NCBI GenBank assembly: GCA_038236005.1
Contig: JBBSTI010000055.1
Coordinates: 1 to 20,595 of the forward strand
Length of the DNA: 20,595 nucleotides
Source: CANKBT01 sp038236005
Lineage (GTDB): Bacteria; Actinomycetota; Actinomycetes; Mycobacteriales; SCTD01
Direction of reading: 5' to 3'
Shown here: positions 8,123 to 14,256 of the stretch, piece by piece
Layout of the letters: each line of letters begins with the position of its first letter
Numbering within the stretch: the stretch's first letter is position 1
The notes under the pieces: model-generated
Database searches by the model: none
What the model was told of the DNA's origin: nothing
What the model saw: only the letters and a program-made list of their open reading frames with translations
Program-made: the position numbers and the translations under genes

Positions 8123-8425
8123 ATGACGAATGAGCACGACCGCAGCTTGGGGGTGTACGGCATCTCGGTGGCCGCCGAGCTCGCGGGCGTCTCGGCGCAG
8201 ACGCTCCGGCTGTATGAGAGCAAGGGGCTGCTCGACCCTGACCGCACTGCAGGCGGTACTCGCCGCTACAGCTCCCTCGACCTAGAACAGGTTCAGCGGA
8301 TCACCACTCTGACGGCCGACGGCCTGAACCTGACCGGCATCGCCCGCATCCTGGCCCTGGAGGCACAGACTCGGGTGCTGCGGGCCGAGCTCGCCGCATT
8401 GCGCGGCACCTCGCAGCCCAGATGA
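8123..8425 (+). CDS. MerR-family regulator, HspR-like
   Basis: 100-aa MerR-type winged HTH protein. The HTH YGISVAAELAGVSAQTLRLY is followed by wing ESKGLLDPDRTAGGTRRYS, then a short helical part (LNLTGIARILALE). This order and wording closely resemble HspR, the heat-shock repressor of actinomycetes, but the gene is not in a dnaK operon. It lacks the long effector domain of metal-type MerR proteins. GGAGG at 8109-8113 fixes the ATG at 8123. It is divergent from hsp20 and the 266-bp spacer probably holds both promoters. It likely represses hsp20, and perhaps itself; this is inferred from family and position. Confidence 0.9.
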   Translation: MTNEHDRSLGVYGISVAAELAGVSAQTLRLYESKGLLDPDRTAGGTRRYSSLDLEQVQRITTLTADGLNLTGIARILALEAQTRVLRAELAALRGTSQPR

Positions 8426-8627
8426 GCACGGCACGGCGTGTCTGGATCCTGCACCGGTGGCAACCCGGGCCGGTTGGGTGTTGGTGGCGGCCCGGCCGAG
8501 TAGGCCGCACACGTGGGCTGGCCGTGCCGGACAGCGCCGGTGGCGCTGGTGCTGCTGCCCGAGCGCTCGGCCTGCGACGGCTCGCCGACCCGGGCCGCCG
8601 GATGAGAGTTCTCGGAAAGAACATCCC

Positions 8628-9130
8628 GTGTCGAGCGCACCCGCGACTGTTGACCTGAGCATGGACGAGGTGCGCGAGGTGACCCGCTTCGCGGCCGACA
8701 GCGCCACCCTGGTCCGGGGCGCCTTTCAGCGTGCGCATCCTGCATACCCCGGGTTGACGTGGCCCTGGACCTTGCGTGGGAGTTCGTTCGAGGCGGCCCA
8801 CGCAGCGATCGGCAGCGGCAGGCCGCCCGCGATGCGCACCGGGCCGCGAAGGACGCCAGCACCGAAACGGCCCGGCTCGCAGCCCGCACGGCCGGGGACG
8901 CCGCGGCCTACCTGCACCCCCTCGCGCAGGCGAGCCAGGTCGGGCACATCCTGCAGCCGGCGGCCTGTGCGGTACGGATCGCCGAGCTCGCCGCCGGCCA
9001 GAACCCGGCAGCCAGAACGCGAGCGATCGAACGCGCGACGGCCCGCGCCACCGCCGCGCTGATCGAGGTGCTCAACCGGTGTCCAGCAGCAACCGGCTCG
9101 TGCAGCTGATGTCCGCGCTGGACACCGCGC
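8628..9130 (+). pseudogene. Imm5-like 'putative immunity protein', frameshifted twice
   Basis: Three consecutive frames give one recognisable actinobacterial protein of the type annotated 'putative immunity protein' (Imm5-like). First piece: GTG at 8628 (GGAAAG upstream), VDLSMDEVREVTRFAADSA. At about 8740-8758 the frame shifts and the match continues DVALDLAWEFVRGG, AARDAHRAAKDA, AARTAGDAAAYLHPLAQA, QVGHILQPAACAVRIAELAAG. Around 9075-9095 it shifts again to NRLVQLMSALDTAP. Both shifts fit a loss of one base, and no clean stop follows the last piece, so the 3' end is approximate. Either the gene is decaying or there are base-call errors. Such proteins are guessed to protect against toxins; no toxin gene lies nearby. 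Confidence 0.7.
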
Positions 9131-9231
9131 CGAGAGCACGCCGCACCACCGTGCTCGCAGCGGTGCCGGCCGGCCGACACGCAGCGAAACACCTGCCGTG
9201 CTCTTGCCCAGCGAGCGTGATCCGCGATTCA

Positions 9232-9444
9232 TCACGATGCGCCGCGGACGACGAGGACCCCGAGCACAGTCGTCGTAATGATCATGGGCGTGCGGTTGCC
9301 CTTGACCGGCACCACGTTGGGTCCGTGGTGGCCTGCGGCACTGCTCGTCGAGCCTTGGCCGGCGGGGTGTCGCCCTGCACGACTTCGCCGCCGGGTGGTG
9401 AGCCCTGGGGTGTTGGCCGGGTCTGGTCCGGGGGTGTTGCTCAT
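9232..9444 (-). pseudogene. DUF6480-like small protein with two compensating frameshifts
   Basis: ATG at 9444 gives MSNTPGPDPANTPGL. The conserved core PGGEVVQGDTPPAKA is read only in the next frame (about 9399-9355), and the original frame then resumes with GSTSSAAGHHGPN and KGNRTPMIITTTVLGVLVV to a TGA at 9232. DUF6480-type proteins are short, with a DP-x-TPGL...PGG...GDTPPAEG motif and one C-terminal membrane helix. The helix here is also cut short. No good RBS was found; a 14-bp direct repeat flanks the start codon. As it stands the ORF is open but the core is scrambled, so I call it a probable pseudogene. Confidence 0.55.
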
Positions 9445-9463
9445 GCGGCGGGTCTGGTCCGGG
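9419..9463. repeat. 14-bp direct repeat pair
   Basis: GGGTCTGGTCCGGG occurs at 9419-9432 and again at 9450-9463, on either side of the start codon of the DUF6480-like ORF. Function unknown; may reflect slippage. Confidence 0.6.
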
Positions 9464-9642
9464 CCTGGGGCGGCGGCCGGCCGCGCGTCATTGCTCAGCG
9501 CCCGGTGCTGCTCCCTGCCGGTCAGGTCACACTCCGGGGTGGCGCGAGCATCGGACTCCATCAGGCGTCATTACCGTGCCGGTCTCGACGGGTGACCTGT
9601 CCGGCCTGGCCGCCCCACTGCTGGGACCGACGGCTGGAACTG

Positions 9643-9679
9643 AACGACGCCCTCCCGCACATCGAGGAAGGGCGTCGTT
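9643..9679. terminator. Hairpin, probable terminator of the osmC-dehalogenase-collagen operon
   Basis: AACGACGCCCT (9643-9653) pairs perfectly with AGGGCGTCGTT (9669-9679) around a 15-nt loop. It lies 40 bp past the stop of the collagen-like gene on the minus strand and is followed there by CAGTTCC. No long T-run. Confidence 0.65.
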
Positions 9680-9718
9680 GGGCTCGTCAGGTCATAACCG
9701 GGCGGCCACAGCTAGTGC

Positions 9719-10552
9719 TCAGGCGATGTAGCGGACGTTGGACCGCTCGTCCGGCGAGGCCTGCACCGGCAGGTCGGTGGTCAGGATCGCGCGCAGGAAC
9801 AGCCCGCCCTGCAGCTTGACCAACCGTGACGTCAGGTTCGTGAGGTACCGGGCACCGGCCCGGGGGTCGATCAGGGTGCGTGAGGACAGCTTGGCCGCCG
9901 CGTCGCGCACCTCGGTCAGCAGGTCCGCGGTGCTGGGCTGGTAGAGCCATGCCGGGCCGGACGCGCCTTGCACGCCCTGCACGCCGGGCAGCCCCGTCGG
10001 GCCGGTCGTGCCTTGAGCTCCCTGCTCGCCCTGCAGCCCCTGCGGGCCGGATACGCCGCGCACGCCCTGCTGGCCGAGCTCGCCCTGTAGACCCTGCAGA
10101 CCCGGCAGACCCGGCTTTCCGGTCTCGCCGATCACCCCGCGCTGACCCGGGCCACCGCGTAGACCCTGCTCGCCCTGCAAGCCCTGCAGGCCGGTCTCCC
10201 CTACTGGGCCGCGGAGGCCGTGCTCGCCCTTCACGCCCATGTCGCCGGTCAGGCCGGTCGGGCCCTGCGGTCCCTGTTCCCCGACCGCGCCGACGTGGCC
10301 ACGTACGCCCTGCTCACCCTGGACACCGTCCTCACCGGGCCGGCCGGGCAAGCCCTGGTCGCCCACGGGTCCACGGGCACCGTTCTCGCCTCGCAGGCCG
10401 ACGATGCCCTGCGGGCCGGTCTCGCCCTGCTTGCCGGGCAGCCCGGTGGACCCGGGCAGCCCCGCGTCGCCCTGCTCACCGGTCACGCTCGTCGTCGTGC
10501 GTAGCCAAAGAACCAGGGCCCGACGCGACAGCAAGCTGCGGGGACCTGACAC
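9719..10552 (-). CDS. Collagen-like protein with 59 uninterrupted Gly-X-Y triplets
   Basis: About 277 aa. After a short N-terminus (SGPRSLLSRRALVLWLRTTTSVT) come 59 unbroken GXY triplets (177 residues), rich in GLQ, GEQ, GLP and GPQ. A 76-residue C-terminal part follows (STADLLTEVRDAAAKL onward) that looks helical and could trimerise the chain. Bacterial collagen-like proteins form triple helices and are often surface stalks. Here no clear signal peptide, membrane anchor or sorting motif is seen, so location is open. GTG at 10552 is preferred because GGGAG (10562-10566) is well spaced; a TTG at 10558 overlaps the stop of the upstream gene. It is the last gene of a four-gene unit. Confidence 0.88.
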   Translation of the reverse strand: MSGPRSLLSRRALVLWLRTTTSVTGEQGDAGLPGSTGLPGKQGETGPQGIVGLRGENGARGPVGDQGLPGRPGEDGVQGEQGVRGHVGAVGEQGPQGPTGLTGDMGVKGEHGLRGPVGETGLQGLQGEQGLRGGPGQRGVIGETGKPGLPGLQGLQGELGQQGVRGVSGPQGLQGEQGAQGTTGPTGLPGVQGVQGASGPAWLYQPSTADLLTEVRDAAAKLSSRTLIDPRAGARYLTNLTSRLVKLQGGLFLRAILTTDLPVQASPDERSNVRYIA

Positions 10553-10554
10553 GG

Positions 10555-10908
10555 TCAATCTCCCGGCTCAGCCTCCGGAATGCGGTAGATGGCCGCGATC
10601 TGCCGCAGCCCTTCGCGCGTCCACGGCGGCCCGACCCGCTCGAGCAGCCAGTCCAGGAAGGCCCACAGGTCCTGGTCCACCTCGCGGCTGACCAGCGGCA
10701 CGAAGCGCGCGGGCAGCGCGGCGACCTCCAGCCCGGTCGGCACCGGCTCGCCCGACCGGCCCGTGAGCACCACCTCGTACAGGCCACCCGTGGGCCCCCG
10801 GAACCAGCCCGGGGCCGCGGGCAGCGCCCGCCCCACGACGGCGAAGTGGTCGATGAAGGTCTGCCGAAAAGCTGGCACGTGCCCCAGCTGGAACTCCGTA
10901 AGCACCAC
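10555..10908 (-). CDS. Conserved-looking hypothetical protein (117 aa)
   Basis: I do not recognise this family. It is a soluble-looking protein with no signal peptide or membrane helix. Trp- and Pro-containing stretches (AAPGWFRGPTGGLYEVVLTG, WAFLDWLLERVGPPWTREG) suggest a compact fold. The start is a GTG pair at 10908/10905 with only a weak RBS. It lies 51 bp after the dehalogenase-like gene, and the collagen-like gene starts at or within a few bases of its stop, so all are probably co-transcribed. Being sandwiched this tightly suggests it works with the collagen-like protein, but nothing in the sequence shows how. Confidence 0.7.
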   Translation of the reverse strand: MVLTEFQLGHVPAFRQTFIDHFAVVGRALPAAPGWFRGPTGGLYEVVLTGRSGEPVPTGLEVAALPARFVPLVSREVDQDLWAFLDWLLERVGPPWTREGLRQIAAIYRIPEAEPGD

Positions 10909-10959
10909 CTGACGTCGCCGGTCGGCGCGGTCCTCGGGCTGCTCACCGAGCCACTGGAT

Positions 10960-11889
10960 TCACGACTCCTGCCCCCCGATCTGGGCGAGGAAGGTCACGA
11001 CGTGCTCGCCGATCTCGCGGCCGGAGTCCTCCTGCAGAAAGTGCCGCCCGGTCACCATGACCGGTCCGCGGGCGTCGGGAAGGGCCTGCACGAATCGGTC
11101 AGCGTAGGACGGCGGGAACACCTCGTCCTCGCGCCCCCACACCACCAGCGCCGGCATCCGCAGCGAGGGCAGCTGCTCCTGCAACCACACGAAGAAGGGG
11201 TAGGTGCCCGAGGCTTGGTCCACCGGGATCAGCCGGGGGAACAGCAACGTCGGGAGCCGGCTCATCGGGTCGGGCATCTGGTCGGCGTACGCGCTGCCCG
11301 CGCGCTCACGGAAGCCGGCCCGGTCGACCACGGACAGGTAGACGCCGCGTCCGGCCAGGCTGTTGTGCCGGCCGAGCAGGTGCGGACCCACGACCGGCGC
11401 GTGCAGCATCCGCCACGGCACCACGCTGGTGTGAAACGGCGACGGGTCCGGCCACGCCCACGTGCTCATCACCACCAGCGCGCGGACCGCCTGCGGGTAG
11501 GCGGCCGCGAACGCCAGCCCGATCGGGCCGCCCCAGTCGTGCAGGACCAGGGTGACCCGCTCGACCCCCAGGACCTCGAGCAGGCCAGCCAGGTCGGCGA
11601 CCCGCACCTCGATCGGATCGTCGTAGGGACTACCAAGGGGCCTGGACCCGCCGAAGCCACGCTGATCGGGCACGATCACGCGGTACCCCGCAGCACACAG
11701 CGGCTGCACCGTCTCCCGCCACAGGTAGGACCAGGTCGGGTTGCCGTGCAGCAGCAGGACCGCCTCGCCCTCACCCTCGTCCAGCACGTGCAACCGCGCA
11801 TCATTGACCAGCACGTCGCGGCCGCGTCGAGCGAACTCCTCGACGTCGGACCGCTCCACCTCTGCCACGTCCCCCGCCAACCCGGTCAC
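10960..11889 (-). CDS. Haloalkane-dehalogenase-like alpha/beta hydrolase
   Basis: 309-aa alpha/beta hydrolase close to haloalkane dehalogenases, which split carbon-halogen bonds by water. The oxyanion/halide motif HGNPTWSYLWR has Asn50. The nucleophile elbow is LVLHDWGGPIGL, with Asp118 as nucleophile and Trp119 as the usual second halide-binding residue. The acid is Asp255 or Glu254 (VVWGREDEVFP), and the base is His283 in TGRHFLQED. A cap region lies about 140-225. An Asp nucleophile plus the Asn/Trp pair fits a true dehalogenase, though related epoxide hydrolases share part of this. The GTG start overlaps the stop of the osmC-like gene (GTGA, 11886-11889), so translation is coupled to read-through of that gene's internal TGA-containing frame. 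Confidence 0.9.
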   Translation of the reverse strand: MTGLAGDVAEVERSDVEEFARRGRDVLVNDARLHVLDEGEGEAVLLLHGNPTWSYLWRETVQPLCAAGYRVIVPDQRGFGGSRPLGSPYDDPIEVRVADLAGLLEVLGVERVTLVLHDWGGPIGLAFAAAYPQAVRALVVMSTWAWPDPSPFHTSVVPWRMLHAPVVGPHLLGRHNSLAGRGVYLSVVDRAGFRERAGSAYADQMPDPMSRLPTLLFPRLIPVDQASGTYPFFVWLQEQLPSLRMPALVVWGREDEVFPPSYADRFVQALPDARGPVMVTGRHFLQEDSGREIGEHVVTFLAQIGGQES

Positions 11890-12341
11890 CCGAGCTCGGT
11901 CGTGATCTCGATCGCACCGCGCAGGCTGCGCGCCACCGGACAGCCGTCTGCGTGTACGGCGAGCACTCGCTCCACCTTCGTCCGATCCTCCTCCGCCACC
12001 GCCAGCCCGGTGTACGTGACGCGGATGCGCTTCAGGACCAGGACCTTGCTCTCCAGCTCGACCTCGCCGCGGGCTTGCCCCACCAGACCGGTGGGGTCCA
12101 TCCGCCGGGCCGCGAGGGCTCCGACGAACGTCCCGACAAGTCAACCCAGGGCAGCGCCGACAACGTGGTCGATGGTGCTGGCGTGGCTGGGGAACTGCCC
12201 CGGCTGCGCCCCGTAGTGCTCAGCAACGGCACCGTGCATCCCGTAGACGACCGGCTCCTGCTCACCCGGCAGGTACGCCGCCCGCAGCGGGCCATCCAGT
12301 CGCTCCACCCGGACCTGCGACACGTACGCGAGCTCACCCAT
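11886..12341 (-). CDS. OsmC-family protein with in-frame TGA at the redox Cys: probable selenoprotein
   Basis: Read through one TGA (12143-12141), this is a complete 151-aa OsmC-family protein, thiol-dependent peroxide-detoxifying relatives of Ohr. The N-terminal 66 residues (GELAYVSQVRVERLDGPLRA, HGAVAEHYGA, STIDHVVGAALG) lead directly to the TGA. The frame then continues without shift: LVGTFVGALAARRMDPTG, ARGEVELESKVLVLKRI, and HADGCPVARSLRG with Cys134. In relatives the position filled by the TGA (residue 67, context G-x-L-x-G-T-F) is the first redox cysteine. The start has a strong GGAGGAGG. The downstream gene is coupled by GTGA. Selenocysteine is the best explanation; a nonsense mutation (TGC or TGT to TGA) or base error is the alternative. 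No Sec machinery gene is in the window. Confidence 0.8.
12104..12137 (-). promoter_or_regulatory. Candidate bacterial SECIS stem-loop after the osmC TGA
   Basis: On the mRNA, nucleotides 4-9 after the UGA (GUCGGG) can pair with 32-37 (CCCGGC). An upper stem 15-17/28-30 and 19-20/25-26 closes an AGCC apical loop at nt 21-24, with a G in its second position. Bacterial SECIS elements lie just downstream of the UGA inside the coding region, with the loop about 16-37 nt away, so position fits. GC-rich DNA folds easily, so this alone is weak evidence. Confidence 0.4.
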
Positions 12342-12353
12342 GGCGTCCTCCTC

Positions 12354-13129
12354 CAGTCGTCCGACTCCGAGCTCTTACCCCGCTCGCCGACACGAACCCG
12401 GCGATCACCTGCGCCAACTGCGGCCTCACGGCCACCTGCAGGAAGTCGGGCTCCCACCGGTGAGGTCACGTGGGAACGCCCAGCCGCGCCGCCTGGGACG
12501 CGTTTCTGGGAGACCTGCTCCCCGCCCCGGGTGATCGCGTCCGAATCCAAGAAGCGGCCGAAAGGGTCGGAATCGCAGGCTCCCGCCCTGTACCGGTCAT
12601 CCCGGGAATGGCGCGTCGTACGCCGCCACCACCTCGGGCGCAGTCGGCGACACGCAGCCCCCGGAGACGATCCGACCTACCTTGAAGCCCGGGGGTCCCC
12701 TGGGGTACCACTGCCGCCAGGAAGGCCCCGTTCTCGGCGACCAGCCGCAGGCCGATCAAGCCTCCCAGGCAGTCAGCGGTCCCGGCTGCTGCCCGGCGAC
12801 ACCCTGGTGCTGGACCTGCTGGCGACTCAGCACGTCAACGACAGCGCCAAGATTGCCATGCAGCCTGCCCTGCGCCGATGCGCCAAAGGCCACGCACGCC
12901 TCATCGCCTTGCTCACCGACCCCAACGCACCCATCAGCCGATGGCTGCGACCGGGGCGCCCGCATCCACCCCACCCTTGCCGCTGCCAGCTTGGACATCA
13001 CCCAAACACAACCGTCCCGGAACTCAATAAACGTTCACTAGAGGATCGGTGACCGGGACGGACGAAGTAGATCTTTGGACGGCGGACTCCGCCGTCGACA
13101 AGGACGGTTCTGTCTGACACTATGGCCGG
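12354..13129. other. 776-bp gene-poor stretch with coding-like remnants
   Basis: No complete gene is convincing here. Two plus-strand patches look protein-coding by composition. The first starts from a GTG at 12470 (AAWDAFLGDLLPAPGDRV, IQEAAERVGIAG) but soon degenerates into Pro/Arg-rich text. The second is about 12780-12960 (LLPGDTLVLDLLATQHVND, ALRRCAKGHARLIALLTD) without a clear start. I recognise neither. They may be eroded genes. A perfect 8-bp hairpin GACGGCGG-ACT-CCGCCGTC sits at 13078-13096 just before the next gene. Confidence 0.4.
13078..13096. terminator. Short perfect hairpin upstream of the toxin-antitoxin ORF
   Basis: GACGGCGG and CCGCCGTC around an ACT loop, no T-run. Could end transcription entering from the gene-poor region. 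Confidence 0.35.
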
Positions 13130-13669
13130 GTGGAGATCCGCTTCACCCAGGCTTTTCTCAAGCACCGGGTCGGTCGCAGTTCCGCGCGCTACGTCACGGC
13201 CCGTACGACCCCTGCCGGTACGACGACCAGCCAGGGCAACCCCGGATGGCGCTACGTCGGGCCAGACGAACGCGGCCGGGACCTAGAGATCATCGCTGTC
13301 GAGATCACCGGCAACATCGGACAGGACCGACCAGCCTGCGAGGAAGTGGCTCAGATGCCTAGCCCGAACCCGTTCCACATCACCGACCACACCCCCATCG
13401 GCCGCGACATCAACCTCGAGCAGGACGACGTACGGCTGCAGGACGGCACCCGACTCAGCGACCAGGTCGCCGACGACATCGTCGAGCAGGTCCGCCGCAC
13501 CGCAGGCCGGCCCTCCCTGTCCGGGCAAGCAGCCGCATCACCGCAGATCTCCTTCCGCGTCGCACCCGCCGTCCGAGACCGCGCCGCCGAGGTAGCCGCC
13601 AAAGAAGGTAAAACCGTCTCCGAGCTGGCACGCGAGGCCCTTGAAGACCGGCTCACCGCGTCCCGCTGA
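13130..13669 (+). CDS. Toxin-like domain fused in frame to ribbon-helix-helix antitoxin
   Basis: 179-aa ORF with two parts. Residues 1-75 (VEIRFTQAFLKHRVGRSSARY, GWRYVGPDERGRDLEIIAVEI, VAQMPS) resemble small actinobacterial toxin partners that normally end with a V-x-H-x-MPT strand. Residues 76-179 match their RHH antitoxins: ITDHTPIGRDINLE, VRLQDGTRLSDQVADDI, AGRPSLSG, and a C-terminal ribbon-helix-helix ISFRVAPAVRDRAAEVAAKE. An internal GAGGAAG followed by ATG at 13355, in the same frame, would make the antitoxin alone. So both a fusion and free antitoxin could be made, or the toxin stop was lost. The GTG start at 13130 has no visible RBS. The antitoxin part is more certain than the toxin part. 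Confidence 0.7.
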   Translation: MEIRFTQAFLKHRVGRSSARYVTARTTPAGTTTSQGNPGWRYVGPDERGRDLEIIAVEITGNIGQDRPACEEVAQMPSPNPFHITDHTPIGRDINLEQDDVRLQDGTRLSDQVADDIVEQVRRTAGRPSLSGQAAASPQISFRVAPAVRDRAAEVAAKEGKTVSELAREALEDRLTASR

Positions 13670-13781
13670 TTGATCGCCGACCAGACGGCCGGGTGGGTAA
13701 AATGCCCAGGAACTTGTTAACCGTCGCCTGCTGACACCGCGAACCGAAGATCGGTCTCCCACCCGAGAAGTGGCCGGTGCG

Positions 13782-14168
13782 CTAGCCGGCGTCCGAGCGC
13801 ACCTGCCTGGCGGCCCTGTCCGCTGTGACTGCCGCCCTGAGCAAGACCCCGAGGACGATCACGAGCCCGACCGCCGCGAGGACGAACGGCAGCGGGCTCT
13901 TCTTCACGGTCGCCTGCAAGACGACGGCAAGCACCAGGACCACGGCGAACAACGCGTACGCCAACCGGTAAGCCACCTTGATCGCCGGGACCGCCGCGAG
14001 ATGTCCCGCCTGCCAGGCGGCATCCGAGCTGCGGGTGGCTTTGGTGCGGATGCCGAACAGCCCGTTGTTGCGAAGGTCCCCCGCCTGCACCTGACGGTTC
14101 ATCGTCTGAAAGACGACGGCGAGCAGCAGCAGCGTCGCACCCAGGAAGAGTCCCTCCATCGCTTCCAC
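13782..14168 (-). CDS. SdpI-family small membrane protein
   Basis: About 128 aa with three hydrophobic helices (about 5-20, 64-86 and 93-112). The conserved cytoplasmic segment between the first two is LRNNGLFGIRTKATRSSDAAWQ in two overlapping parts (LRNNGLFGIRTKATRS and SDAAWQAGH). This resembles the SdpI/YhfL type segment with its FGIRT...SD..W motif. SdpI is the immunity protein against a secreted killing peptide in Bacillus; most actinobacterial relatives have no known role. GTG at 14168 or ATG at 14159 are both possible starts. It lies 88 bp after the 566-aa unknown gene on the same strand and may share its transcript. Confidence 0.82.
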   Translation of the reverse strand: MEAMEGLFLGATLLLLAVVFQTMNRQVQAGDLRNNGLFGIRTKATRSSDAAWQAGHLAAVPAIKVAYRLAYALFAVVLVLAVVLQATVKKSPLPFVLAAVGLVIVLGVLLRAAVTADRAARQVRSDAG

Positions 14169-14256
14169 GGACCGACCTTACGAGCCGGTGGCCGTGAACG
14201 GCCTCGCGCGTCCGACTCACCGATCGTCTACCGGCACAGGGTGGCACCAGCGGGTG

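Noticed and set aside
8422..8658. 78-aa ORF overlapping the HspR-like stop by ATGA
   Set aside because: Despite the neat overlap, content is Arg/Gly/Trp-rich with no similarity, and the immunity-like frame starts inside it.
12032..12101. Separate small ORF starting MDPTGLVGQ as an independent protein
   Set aside because: No RBS at that ATG, and it is the exact continuation of the osmC frame after the TGA, so it is the C-terminal part of that gene.
9880..12216. 778-aa plus-strand ORF opposite the collagen and dehalogenase genes
   Set aside because: It is the antisense of clear genes with catalytic motifs and Gly-X-Y repeats; Arg/Pro/Ala-rich text is typical of GC-rich shadow frames.
11952..13052. 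Long plus-strand ORF antisense to and beyond the osmC-like gene
   Set aside because: Its 5' part is the antisense shadow of the osmC frame; the remainder is low-complexity Arg/Pro/Ser-rich with no RBS. Only a short 3' patch looks coding-like and it is mentioned as a remnant.
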